Assembly (NCBI GenBank): GCA_008729055.1 | Contig: SDUX01000036.1 | Location: forward strand, 1-54,251 | Direction of reading: 5' to 3' | From: Pyropia haitanensis | Lineage: Eukaryota > Rhodophyta > Bangiophyceae > Bangiales > Bangiaceae | Length of the DNA: 54,251 bases | Shown here: positions 42,067-52,408 of the stretch, piece by piece | Numbering within the stretch: position 1 is the first letter of the stretch | Layout: each line of letters opens with the position of its first letter | Notes under the pieces: model-generated | Told to the model about the DNA's origin: nothing | Databases searched by the model: none | Seen by the model: the letters and a program-made list of their open reading frames with translations, nothing else | Position numbers and translations under genes: made by a program

Positions 42067-45000
42067 ATGGCGGTCCTTTGCGGCGGCTTTGTCCAGCTGG
42101 TGCAGGCATCGGCTCAGACTGGCTTGCGTCTGGGCTCGGGGCGGCGTGCTGCTCACCTGTCTCCCCCCCCCTACCGGGCGGCTGTCGTGTCCGCTGCCCG
42201 TGTTGCTGCTGCCACCTACGCCAACGCAACCAGAAGCAGAGTCGGGTGGATCCCTCGCCCGGCACTGCTGCCGTCGCCTGCCCGCCGGCAAGGCCCACCG
42301 TGGTGCCCTACCCCGTCGCCATCCTTCCACAAGTGGTCCCCACCGGTGATGAGGACGGAGCGGCCGTCGTGCGCTGATGCAGTGAACAAGATTAGGGCTG
42401 CTGTTGCTCAGCAGTCCGACATCGTTCTGCAGCGCTTTGGGGACACTGCCTGTGCCTCTCTGGCGCTCCTTGACGGCCTGGTCACCCACGCTGAGTCTGC
42501 TGTGCAGGCGGTGGGTGAAGAGGTGGACTGGGATGCTTATACCAAGAAGAATGCGGCTCTGTCCAACGCCCTCTGCGATTGCCTTGAGGATGTGGTGTCT
42601 GATGTGGAGGACCTTCGGCTGGCTGTCACCGAGGACGCTATGCTCATCCAGCATGCCGTTGCGCTGGTTGGGATGTACTCTCGGGCAGTCAACACGTATA
42701 AGCCGTTGTTGACCTCGGCTGCTAATGATGCCGCATTCGCCTTCGCCAATTACGACAAGGGTGTGACTGTGCGCCAGGACCGCCTCTCCGATGTCAACAT
42801 CTTCACGCGCAACCTGGCCGGCACTCTGCGAGCGCACCGCATCACTCTACGCGACCAAGCCGCACACCTGAAGGCGGCATTTACCAAGCTGCGACCAGTG
42901 GCGGCGGCGCTGCCCTCCTACCACCGTCTTCCAGCGGACCACCAGCGCTCACCCAGTAGCACCTTGAAACTTGTGCCCGATCGTGACGCGGACATTTGCA
43001 TACCCCGCGACGACAAGGTGGTCCGGATCCTTTTGCACGTCTATTTTGTGCGCAACGCGCGCGTGGCGTCGGTTGTGGTGTCGTCTCCAGGCGTTGGCAA
43101 GTCGCACCTGGCGTGGGATGTGGTGGATGCGCTGGGGTCGCTGGACGACCCAAGGTTTGCAAGGGCAGCCATGCTGGAGGGCCTATCGGGGTGGGAAACT
43201 GCGCGGGACGAGCTGCGCGGCACACGGCCCTGCATCATTACCTTCAATAGCGGCAGTCTGTGGGGGACCCTGGATCAGGAGCTGATGCAAACGTACCTGC
43301 CGAGCCAGCCCGCAGCAGCCTATCTTCCCCTGTACGCGCGCGTGCTTTGGTGCCTGCGCTGTGCTGACGGCCTGGATTGGGACGAGTTTGCGCAGATGAT
43401 CCTCCAACTCCTCGAGGACGGCACGACTACCGCAAGCGCGATCATCCGGGAATCTAGGGCAGCGCTGAAGGAGCGGCCGACGCTCGTCATTGTGGAGGAG
43501 CTGAACAAGATTGAGGGGGACTGGCCTGCGTCGGCCGGCGAGAGCCCTGCTGAGGCGGCGTTTCCCGTCGACCACACGGCCGCTGCCGGCGGCCTTCCCG
43601 AGAACATCAAGCCGCAGGTTGTCGCGCCATCCAGTACCCGGCCTCTTCGTGTTGCCACGCAGTCCGTACTGGACGTGTACCGGCACGAGATGTGCACCTG
43701 GACGGGCGCGACTCAAACGCCTATCTCGGTGCTGTTCACCGCGCCGTACTTTGGCCTGATCTTTGACGAGGTCAAGGGCCGGCTGACGGCGGAGCAGCAG
43801 CGCGTCATTGACGACATGATTGCCGCCTTGAATGAGACGCTGGACCCCCGCGTACTAGAGGACTGCCAGCTAAGGCTGTCATCTTTGACGAGCGACAGGC
43901 GCGGCTCTCCGTTTTTTGTGCTGAGCGCCATCAAGCTTGGCTTCATGGACATGGACGAGCTTGCCAAGGTCTACTTCCAGCCCCTGTTCGAGTCGGAGTG
44001 GCTCCTGCGTGCCGGGCTTCCATTCAAGAGCACGTTTGAGGTGCCCAGCGACGTGTCGGGTCGGGCGTTTGCGAGGCTGAGCGGTGGCCATCCGCGTAGC
44101 GCGGGCTTCCTGCGGGTGCACCTCAAGCTGGCAAGTCCTGGTCCGGCTTGGTCCTCTGTTGTGCAGCCTGCGTCGGCGGCGCTTACGGCAGACGACAGGA
44201 CTAAGACCCTGCTGGACTATCTTTTGGTCACCCCTGTCGTCGTTGTTGCTGCACTGCACCACTGCACCATCCGCGGCCCGCGGCCCATTGTTGACGGCGT
44301 GTTGTCTCCATTGCTTGGAACCTGGGAGGAGCTGGTCTCCCTTAATGCGCTCACTGTGTCGGATGCGCGCACGGACGGCCTCTACACGAACCCGTGCATG
44401 CCGCCTCTGATTGTGCTGGCGTGCCTCTACCGGTGGGATGCGGTCAAGAGGGACTTCTTCAACAGCCGTCCTATGCTCGAGGACCACTTTCTCCTGGACG
44501 GCATCTTGGCCGCCGTGGCGGTGGTGTGCGGCTCCCGGTTCTCCGAGGGCTCATCATCCAACGTGTGGGAGTACACCGCGCTCTACGCAGATGTGGCTCT
44601 CACTCGTGTACGCGCTGCCGCCAAGACGTGGGGCGCGGCATCGTCCGGTCTGAAGCTTCCTTACGACTACGCGGCTGTGACTTTGCTGCAGCTGTACCCC
44701 GGGACAACAAAGTACTACACCAAGGGCGAGCGGCCGCTGCTGAACAAGGTGCGCTTCAACGCTTTGGATGCCGTTAAAGTGAATGAGAATGAGGCTGCCA
44801 ACAAGCTGTCGACGATATTGCAGCTGCCTTTTGCCGACATGGTGACGACCGTGTTCAAGTGCTCGCACGACCAGATGAGCTTTGACAGCATCAAGTTCCT
44901 TGCACCTGCTGGCAGCTCGGGGTCGTGCAACAAGGACGCCCTCGTCGCGGTGGTCAAGTCAAACAAGTTCACTGGGCTTGCGGAGGAGTACTTCAACGTG

Positions 45001-45276
45001 GAGGAGCACGTGCGCAAGAGCCTGCGGAAGATCGAGCACGCGTTTGGGGATTATTGGGAGGAGTGGAGTCGTCGTGTGGTCCTGGTGGTGGAGTCCAACC
45101 TGCGCCTAGCCAAGTCACCGAGAGAGCTGCTCTCGGCTGTCGAGTCCTCCAACGTCATCATCATTACCGCTCAAGATCACCTGAACGTGTACGGGAGGGC
45201 TCTCAGCGGCTTCATGGCGGACGGGCCCACGCTGTACAACGCCTCACTGGTGAGGAGGTCGGAGAGACCACTGTAG
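42067..45276 (+). CDS. CR-type (Crinkler/RHS-like) P-loop NTPase with C-terminal nuclease-like domain
   Basis: I start this at the ATG at 42067, in a strong GCCGCGATGG context, giving 1069 residues; ATG 42349 is an alternative. Residues about 95-310 are helical (DAVNKIRAAVAQQSD..., YKPLLTSAANDAAFAFAN). Walker A, SSPGVGKSH, has its P-loop at 340-346. The Walker B strand LVIVEE is at 473-478. A linker with ATPase helical elements follows. At about 930-1060 comes a segment like a PD-(D/E)XK nuclease fold: FDSIKFLAP (D940), a strand LVAVVKS (K964), then RVVLVVESN and VIIITAQDHLNVYGRAL. NTPase plus REase-fold with a late YG-x-x-L motif is the plan of trypanosome RHS proteins and Crinkler effectors, which are thought to derive from transposon proteins; the match is from memory. 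The frame is intact, unlike most genes here. Function may be transposition-related, nuclear or effector-like. Confidence 0.65.
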   Translation: MAVLCGGFVQLVQASAQTGLRLGSGRRAAHLSPPPYRAAVVSAARVAAATYANATRSRVGWIPRPALLPSPARRQGPPWCPTPSPSFHKWSPPVMRTERPSCADAVNKIRAAVAQQSDIVLQRFGDTACASLALLDGLVTHAESAVQAVGEEVDWDAYTKKNAALSNALCDCLEDVVSDVEDLRLAVTEDAMLIQHAVALVGMYSRAVNTYKPLLTSAANDAAFAFANYDKGVTVRQDRLSDVNIFTRNLAGTLRAHRITLRDQAAHLKAAFTKLRPVAAALPSYHRLPADHQRSPSSTLKLVPDRDADICIPRDDKVVRILLHVYFVRNARVASVVVSSPGVGKSHLAWDVVDALGSLDDPRFARAAMLEGLSGWETARDELRGTRPCIITFNSGSLWGTLDQELMQTYLPSQPAAAYLPLYARVLWCLRCADGLDWDEFAQMILQLLEDGTTTASAIIRESRAALKERPTLVIVEELNKIEGDWPASAGESPAEAAFPVDHTAAAGGLPENIKPQVVAPSSTRPLRVATQSVLDVYRHEMCTWTGATQTPISVLFTAPYFGLIFDEVKGRLTAEQQRVIDDMIAALNETLDPRVLEDCQLRLSSLTSDRRGSPFFVLSAIKLGFMDMDELAKVYFQPLFESEWLLRAGLPFKSTFEVPSDVSGRAFARLSGGHPRSAGFLRVHLKLASPGPAWSSVVQPASAALTADDRTKTLLDYLLVTPVVVVAALHHCTIRGPRPIVDGVLSPLLGTWEELVSLNALTVSDARTDGLYTNPCMPPLIVLACLYRWDAVKRDFFNSRPMLEDHFLLDGILAAVAVVCGSRFSEGSSSNVWEYTALYADVALTRVRAAAKTWGAASSGLKLPYDYAAVTLLQLYPGTTKYYTKGERPLLNKVRFNALDAVKVNENEAANKLSTILQLPFADMVTTVFKCSHDQMSFDSIKFLAPAGSSGSCNKDALVAVVKSNKFTGLAEEYFNVEEHVRKSLRKIEHAFGDYWEEWSRRVVLVVESNLRLAKSPRELLSAVESSNVIIITAQDHLNVYGRALSGFMADGPTLYNASLVRRSERPL

Positions 45277-45304
45277 CTCACGCGGAGCAGGAGGACGCGG
45301 GCTA

Positions 45305-46540
45305 GAGCGTGGCCCGCATGCAGCGGCTGGTGTCCCAACACAACGTGATTTGAACGCTGTCCGCGGCGGGGTCGGAGGAGCTGTTGGTGGCCGCCGCAGC
45401 CGCCCCCTTTGACGCCCTCATTGTGGATGAGGCCGCTCAGAGGTGGAGCCCGACTTGCTCATCCCAATGGTCGGCGCCGGCAGCATGTGCGCGTCCATCG
45501 CGGCGGCGGCGGCGTCGGCCGACGCCAATGAGGGGCTGCTCGGGGCGTTTTTGGGGTTGGGTGTAGAGGGCGGGCTCACGGGCACGGGCAAGGCGGGGCG
45601 GGGAGGGGCGTCGAGGCGGCGGCGGCTGGGTCACTGGCGCGGCTGCGTCGGGGGTTGCTGGTGTGGGACCCGCAGCAGCTGGCCGCGAAGGTGCTGTCCC
45701 AGTCGGGCCGCCCCGCCACGGCGTTTGCGCGCAGCCTCTTTGAGCGGCTGCAGGCGGCCCGCCCCGAGGCGGCGCGCGTGCTCCGCACCCAGTACCACTA
45801 CCTGGCCGTGGCGGTGGCGGTGCCGGACGTGCTCCCCGACGTGCGGCTGGCGGTGGGGCTGGGCGTGGCGCGGGGGGTGTCAGGGGGGGGGCTGCCCTTC
45901 TGGTGAGCCGCGGCGCTCGTGCTGGGGGCGCTCGAGCCAAACGCGGGGGTGGCGGCGGCCCTGCAGGGGCTGCTGGGGGGGGTGCTGGGGGAGCGCCGCG
46001 CCGCGGCGGTCGCCGCGAGGGGCGCGGCGGTGGCGGCGGCCGAGGCGGCCGCCGCTGCTGCTGTTGCCACCACGCCGCCGCCCGCGCCTGCCACGCCCGC
46101 TTCCCCCTCTCGGGCTGTTGGATGTCCGGCGTCCCCCTTCCCCCCTCACGCGTCCCCCCCCCACCCCTCCGCCCCACCGTTGGCGGTGGCGCCCGCATCA
46201 GGCCCCCGTCCGACCGGTGTTGTGGCGGTAGTGGTAAGGGTCGGGGCGCTCGCCGCGGGGGGCCCCCCCAGCGTCGGTGCGCCCCGCCGCGGGGATGGCG
46301 GGCACACCTGGGCACCTGAGGGGGACGGGTGGGTGGAGTGGCGGGAAGGGCGCCGACGGGCGGCCGGCGGCCGCGGGCGCGGCGGGTGAGCCGGCGGTGG
46401 GGGGTGGGGCGGGGCGGCGGCGGAAACCCCGCCACACGCGGCGTGGGGGGCGGGGGTGGCGGGGGTGGGGGGGGGATGACGGCAACAATCGCCAGATGCG
46501 GCGGCAGCAGAAGCAGGCGGAAAAGGCGCGGAAGAAGTAG
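45305..46540 (+). pseudogene. relic of a Sen1/UPF1-type SF1 RNA/DNA helicase
   Basis: Three plus-strand frames together show SF1B helicase motifs in order: TLSAAGS preceded by an in-frame TGA; FDALIVDEAAQ (motif II, near 45410-45440) running on in another frame as VEPDLLIPM; then in a third frame VWDPQQLAAKVLSQSG (motif III, normally GDPQQLP), SLFERLQ and TQYHYLA (normally QYR near motif IV). The key Gly of GDPQQL is Trp and the QYR arginine is lost, so the relic is inactive. A basic tail (RRQQKQAEKARKK, stop 46540) may be its C-terminus. The N-terminal half with Walker A is missing. The relic starts within 30 bp of the CR-type gene's stop. Confidence 0.7.
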
Positions 46541-47732
46541 GGGGGGGGGGTGGGGGACAGTGTTGGGCGGGGGGGGAGGGGGAGGGGGAGGGGGGGTGTG
46601 TTGTGGGGGGTCGTGGGTGCGAGGGAGGTGGACGCGGGCGGAACCCGCGCCCCCCACCCGTGACGCGGCGACGGCGGCGGCGGCAGGGGGGGGGCGGGGG
46701 GGCGCGCGGCGTGGCGTGCCGCCCCCCGGCGGGTGGGGCGGGCGGGTGGGGCCCCCACCCGGTAGCGCGCCCCCGCGCCTCGCAGGTGGCGTGCCCGGCG
46801 TTGGCGCTGGGGCGGCGGGTCGCGGGCGGCCGTGCGGGGGGAAGGGGGGGGTGTGCGGGGCTGCGCCGCACGGGGCCGTGGCGGGGCCCCGGGGGGTGTG
46901 GCGGGAGGGTTTGCGGGGGGTGGGGGGGGGGGGGGCTGTTGTTGCCCACGCTGCGCGGAGGCGGTGGGGAGCGTGGGGGGTGGTGGGGGGGAGCAGGGGG
47001 CGGGCCGCGCCGTGGCGCCCACTGGCCTTGCCCAACGTGACGCGCCGGGAACGGCAGGGGGGGTGCCGGACGGGATGGGTCGGGGTGTGTGTGTGTAGGG
47101 AGTTCCCCGTGGTGCGGGTTCCACGGGGGCGTGTATGCTGGCGGTGTTATTTTTGTGCCAGTGGCCGACGGTGGCGCCCCGCCGCGTGCATTTGTGTCTC
47201 GCCCCGCGGGTGTGCCCGCGCGCGTGTTTGCAAAGGGCAGCGTCCACGCCCGACGCTCCCCCCCCCGCCAGTACGCCTCGTCCCACCCACCTTCAGCATC
47301 CCCCCTCAACCCCCAGCTATCCCATCCCCACCCTCTTTTTGTTGTAGCCTTACTTCCATTTCCTTCCAGCACCGCAAAGGCCACACCCACCGCCGCGCCG
47401 CTGCCGCCGCCACCGCTGCCGCCGCCTCCCCGCGACGAGTGCGGGGCCGGGCGGCCCATGCTCACCACCCCCACTACCTGTACCAGCCCTCTCCCACGCC
47501 ACGGCAGCCGCCGCCGGCATACACACAAGCATCCCCCACGCCCCGCTCTCACCAAACCCCCACTCCCCGCCGCACCACCACCACCCCTCCCGCACCCTCC
47601 GTCGGCGGCGGGAAGAAGAGCCCCCGCGCGCCGCCGCGCGCGCCCGTTCCCGCCGCCCGCGACCGGCGGGGCGCTCCCCCCCCCCCCGCCCCCGCCCCCG
47701 CCGCGCCACCGACCGCAGGGCACCGCCGTCGG

Positions 47733-48102
47733 CGGGGCCCGCGCCGCGCGGCGGCGACGGCGGGGAGGGGGGCGCACGGAACCAGCAGCGGTCACGGCAA
47801 GGCACACGGCGGGGGGAGGGGCAGGGCGGGGGGACTGGGGCCGGGGCGGGGCCGCGGCTGGGGCGGCCCACCCGCCGCCGCGGGCGCCCGCCCGGCGGCA
47901 CCGGCACCGCCACTGGCCGGGGCCCGCGCCGCGCGGCGGCGACGGCGGGGAGGGGGGCGCACGGAACCAGCAGCGGTCACGGCAAGGCACACGGCGGGGG
48001 GAGGGGCAGGGCGGGGGGACTGGGGCCGGGGCGGGGCCGCGGCTGGGGCGGCCCACCCGCCGCCGCGGGCGCCCGCCCGGCGGCACCGGCACCGCCACTG
48101 GC
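47733..48102. repeat. perfect 185-bp tandem duplication
   Basis: 47733-47917 and 47918-48102 appear identical base for base and begin CGGGGCCCGCGCC. 185 is not a multiple of three, so any reading frame through it is shifted between copies. Lack of divergence means a very recent event, an assembly artefact or ongoing homogenisation. Confidence 0.95.
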
Positions 48103-48160
48103 GGCGGCACGGGCGGCAGCGGCGCCACCCCCACCGGCGGCACCGCCGCCACCACTGGCG

Positions 48161-48199
48161 CCACCACCACCACCACCACCACCACCACCACCACCACCA
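48161..48199. repeat. (CCA)n microsatellite, 13 units
   Basis: Uninterrupted CCA repeat immediately after the 185-bp duplication; on the minus strand it reads as a polyvaline run. Confidence 0.95.
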
Positions 48200-48269
48200 T
48201 CCCCGCCGGCACCACCGGCGGCCGCAAGGCGACCCGCCCCCCCCCCCCCCCCCCCCTTCCCGCCACGGG

Positions 48270-48748
48270 CCGCCTTGCGCACCCGCCCCACCGCCACCCT
48301 CCCCCCCCCCCCTCCTCTCCCCCCCCACGGGCGGTGCCCGCCGCCGCCGCCGCCGCCGCCCGTGCCGCCGCCCGTGCCGCCACCCGTGCTGCGGCCTTGG
48401 CCGCCTGTTTGGATGGTGTTGGCGGCACGGCCGCCGCCGTCGCCGCAGCGGAGGCGACGGGGGCGGGGCCACCAGTGGCGGCGGCGTCAGCGGCAGCAGC
48501 AGCGGCGGTGGCGGTGGAGTCGACAGCGGTCGTGGCGGTGGCGTCAGCGGCCGCGGCAGCGGCGGCGGCGGCGGCGGCGGCCCGCTTCTGGGCCTTTGTC
48601 CGCTTGGCCTTGCCCTTTCTCTTCGTCTCCCCCCCCGCGCCCGCGCCCGCCTCGGTGGCAGCCGCAGCGGGCGCGGCGGGCGCGTCGGCGGCGGCGGCGA
48701 CAGCGCCGGCAGAGGCGGCGTCGGCGGCAGCGGCGGCGGCGGCGTCGG

Positions 48749-48780
<32 letters not shown>

Positions 48781-49230
48781 CAGGCCGCGTCCGCCCCCCC
48801 CCCCGCCGCGTCGGCCACCACCGCCGCCACCTGCCGCACCAGACCCGGGAAGGGCGGCGGCGGCGGCGGCGGCGGCGCCCTCCCCCCCCCGGCGGCGGCG
48901 GCCGCCGCCACCGCCGCCCGCGGGCGCCGCCCGAGCAGCACCCCCACCCGCGCCCGCACCATCGCCCGGACGGCGTCACGCGGGGGCACCCGCGCGGGCC
49001 GGGCCGTCCCCGTTGGGGGTACCCCCCCACCCGAACCCGCACCCGCCCCCGCCGCCGCCGCCGCCGCCGTCGGGCCTACCGCGGGTGGCGGCGGCGGCGG
49101 CGGCGGGTCGGCCGGGGCGCCCGGCCCCCACCCGCACCCCGGGACGCCGTCCACCACGAGGGCGGCCACAAACGCCCCATCCTCGTAATCCTCGAGCGGG
49201 GGCAGGGGGAGGCGCGGGGGGGGTAGGGGC
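48270..49230 (-). CDS. Ala-rich basic protein segment, unknown
   Basis: The minus-strand frame contains normal-looking islands: PLEDYEDGAFVAALVVDGVP; RDAVRAMVRARVGVLLGRRP; FPGLVRQVAAVVADAAGGGA; and a lysine-rich block KRKGKAKRTKAQKRA of nuclear-localisation or RNA-binding character. Long Ala runs and KQAAKAAARVAARAAARAA follow. The frame is part of a much longer open stretch (46146-50582) that is otherwise low complexity, so true ends cannot be placed. I do not recognise the protein. The plus-strand frames over the same bases are less protein-like. Confidence 0.3.
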
Positions 49231-49539
49231 GCGCGGCCGGCGGTCGGCGGCGGGAAGGGTGGAGGGGGGAGGGGGGCGTGGGCGGGGGGTGCCGACGCGG
49301 GGGCCCCGGCGCGGAGGGGGCGGCGGCCGCCGACGGGCCGGGGGGGTGGGGTGGGGGGGAGGGGGGCGCCCGCCCGTGGAGCGGGGGGGGGGGGTGTGCG
49401 CCCGTGGGGGGGGGGCGGCGGCCGGGGGCGGGGGGGTCCACGGCCACCGCCGGGGGGGGCGCCGCGGGCCCCACCGCCGCCGCCGTGCCGGCCGGACTGG
49501 CGGGCGCGGGCGCCGCTGGGGGCGGGCCGCCGCCAGCGG

Positions 49540-49570
<31 letters not shown>

Positions 49571-50693
49571 GGCGGCGGTGGCGGCCCGCTCGGCGCCCGC
49601 GGGGGTTGCGGTGCCGCCGCCGCTGCCGCCGCTGGGGGCGGCGGCCACCAGCCACGAAAGTGCAAGCACCACCCCACCGTCGCCCCCCCCCCCCTCCCGG
49701 CGGGGTCCCCCCTCCCCCCCCCCCGGGCGCGCCCGCCAGCCATGCCTCCTCCGCGGCGGCGGCGGCGGCGGCGGCGGCGCCCGCCGCCGCCTCTGCCGCC
49801 GCCGCCGCCGCGTCGTTGTCGGCGGCGGCGACGGCCGCGGTGGCGGTGGCGGTGGTGGCCGGCACCGCGGGGGAGGGGGGGGCAGGGGGGGGGGGCCCGC
49901 CACGAGGGTGGTGCCGGCGCCCGCCGCCCACACCTCCTGCTTGATGCGGGGGTGGCGGCGGCGGCGGCCGGTGGGGGCGGGTGGTGGCCCCGCCAGCGCC
50001 ACCGCCCGTGCCGTCCCGCGGCGGGGGGGGCGGGGGTGGTGGGGACTGGGGGGGCGGTGCCAACGGTGGCGGCGGCGGGTCCCGCCCGTCGCCCGCCGCC
50101 ACCGCCGCCGCCGCCGCCGCCTCCACCGCCGCCGCGCCCGCCGCCCCCCCGTGCCGGCGGCCCCACCGCGGCAGCAGCCCCATTGGCGGCGGCGGGTGCG
50201 GCGGCCAGCGGCGGCGGCGGCGCAACGGCTGCGTCGACGGCGGCGACGGCGGCGGCGGCGGCGACGACAACAGCACCGCCCACGGCGGCGGCGGCGACCC
50301 GCCACCCGCAGACGGACGGGACGGCGGGCGCCGCCGGCCGGGCGGCCGCCTCGAGTGCGCCGCCGCCGCCGCCGCCCAACCCCCCCCCCCCCCCCCCCAC
50401 AACGCCGCCGTCCGCCCCGCCCGCCCCCTCCCCCTCGACCCCTCGCCGGGACGGCCGCGCGGCACCTTCCCCGACCCCCCTCCCCCCCACCCCCCCCACG
50501 CGGGGCCGGGGCACCCCAAAGCGGCTGCCCGACCCGACGGGATGAGGTGCACATTGTTGGGAGACGCGATCCCCAACCGCATTCATGGAATATCACCTTC
50601 GGCAGCGGATCAAAGCAATCGTTTCCTGCCACGTCTCTGACCTCTCAATGGCTGGATCTCGCTAAATTGAGCCGGTGCCCAATCCCGATGAAA

Positions 50694-50756
50694 GGGGTTG
50701 GTCCAGCCCAGCCCCCATTCTGAAAAAAAAAATGGGTGCCAGTGTGGACCAACCCC
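50694..50756. repeat. 63-bp fold-back inverted repeat
   Basis: GGGGTTGGTCCA (50694-50705) is the exact reverse complement of TGGACCAACCCC (50745-50756). Inside, CCCATT and AATGGG form a second pair around CTG and a run of ten A. It resembles a small MITE-like or hairpin element in a moderate-GC, gene-poor stretch. Confidence 0.9.
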
Positions 50757-51697
50757 ATCCTTCGAAACGAATATGTTGTGTACTTACCACAACTCGATGA
50801 ATCAGATTCACGATATATGGTCGCCGTTGGGGTCGCCGCTACGGTGCTTTTCCAAAAGTGACCGCCCAAGAAGTCGCGATCTTTTACTTATCGCGGTGGA
50901 CCGGCTAGATCGCGAGTGTCCCTGCGCCAATGAGTGTTCTGAACGATGTGGCCCGGTGGAGGGCAGATGGTGGCCGACACGGTCTGGCGGGAGCAAGGGA
51001 CTGGCAGAGAGTGTGGCTGCAAGCCCTGCCTGAGTTCTTGAGCATCACATCGATCGACCTGGTCAGTTCCTATTGCCGTGAACACCTCTGAACCCGATGA
51101 AAAACAAGGCTTGGTATCTTGTACAAGTGTGAATCGAGATAGAATCAATCCCGTGTCCAAAGCTGTATTGCTCAAAGCCGTTCAACAAGAGCCGCAGATG
51201 GCACGATCTCGTCAGGGAAACGGTTCCGTTCATCGGGGTAGGCAATGTAGTAAATAAGGGATAGGATGGGTTCGGCGAGACATCCCGGGGTTGGATTCGG
51301 GAACGGAGTTGGGTCAATATTGAAACCTTCTCACGTCCAAGTGAAGTGTTACACCACTGATTGCGTACTGCTGAGGTCTCTTGCTGATAAGTGGATAGAC
51401 TTGACAGATGTGGGCCTGTGGTTGGCTGGGGAAAGGAGTGAGCTGTCTCGGCGAGGCTCGTTGGCGCGTGTGATGGCGCGATAATGGCGCCACAATGCAT
51501 CACGGTTCCAACGATGATTGGGTGGACGGGCAGACACCTGCGCGGGAGATATAGGCGACGGGGTGAGAGCGACTTGCGCCGTTGCTGGCAATCAAAGAGA
51601 GGCTTGCAATGCGCCGTGGTGGGTGGCCAGAGCTGCCGCGGCGTCGGATATCATTGGCTGCGCGAGTGGCCGGGCTGTGGAAGAAGGTGAGGCTGGG

Positions 51698-52135
51698 CTA
51701 GACAGTGTTGCGTGTTCGGCTCTGCGAGAATCCTGGTGTGTTCATTGGTTGTGTGGCGGGCATATCGTCAAGAACCTGAGCACCCTCAATAATTTCCCAA
51801 TACGGGCGCCTATTGCGGAATGGCTGAATGGATGGGGCTGCTATTCCGGCTGAACACACTCCTGGATGCGCTGAAGAATTCTGCCCACAAGAGGCTTGCG
51901 TGGCCTGGCAGTGACTGCGAGAGACTGCTCCGTTGCCTGTTTGGCCGAGCTCTCTGAGCCAATCGGGGAACACAGTTTGTGGCAGCTGGTCGTGCGAGCC
52001 AGTGCCACTGCTTAGTGCGGCGGCTAGCCAGGCGTCGGCGGGGACGAGACCGTATAGAGCCACGATTAACTGTGGCTCAGGCATGACAGCTAGCGGGAGG
52101 CCGCCCTTTCCCGGGCGGACCTGGGCTGCGAACAT
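51698..52135 (-). CDS. small ORF, unknown
   Basis: 145 codons from an ATG at 52135. The first half reads like normal protein (GLPLAVMPEPQLIVALYGLV, PDWLRELGQTGNG). The second half is less convincing. No domain recognised. It lies in a moderate-GC stretch (50560-52250) otherwise free of supported genes. On the other strand, a 110-codon frame at 51518-51853 lacks an ATG and was not accepted. Confidence 0.3.
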   Translation of the reverse strand: MFAAQVRPGKGGLPLAVMPEPQLIVALYGLVPADAWLAAALSSGTGSHDQLPQTVFPDWLRELGQTGNGAVSRSHCQATQASCGQNSSAHPGVCSAGIAAPSIQPFRNRRPYWEIIEGAQVLDDMPATQPMNTPGFSQSRTRNTV

Positions 52136-52255
52136 GTCTTACAGTGTGACATGGCACTTGGCAGGCAGCGCAAAGCGCAGTCTACTCCCCGGCCCGCATC
52201 CCGCCGTCCATCCCCCTTCGCCCCTCCCCCTCTTGGCAACCCCTCCCGCTTCACA

Positions 52256-52408
52256 ATGGCTGTCCCTCCGCACCCGCGTGGTGGTCGAGGTCACATCGGT
52301 GGCGGTGGCGGTGCAGTCCGTCCTCCTGGCGGCGGCCGCTTCAGCAGACGGGCGCGCCCGGGCGTGGCCCGCTGGCGGCCGCCGCAGTCGGCGGCAGCTG
52401 GCCCCTGA
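52256..52408 (+). CDS. short Arg/Gly-rich ORF, possible 5' exon
   Basis: ATG in good context (CACAATGG) after a pyrimidine-rich leader like that of the tyrosine recombinase gene. Fifty codons with RGG-like content (HPRGGRGHIGGGGG) and then a stop. It is too short to be convincing alone. It may be a first exon or chance. Confidence 0.2.
   Translation: MAVPPHPRGGRGHIGGGGGAVRPPGGGRFSRRARPGVARWRPPQSAAAGP

Noticed and set aside
46146..50582. Minus-strand open frame of 1478 codons and plus-strand frames of 699-965 codons
   Set aside because: Mostly Pro/Gly/Arg/Ala low complexity, and the frame crosses the 185-bp duplication. Only the 48270-49230 part looks like protein and is listed separately.
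51518..51853. 110-codon plus-strand ORF
   Set aside because: It is preceded directly by a stop, has no ATG and has no recognisable motif.
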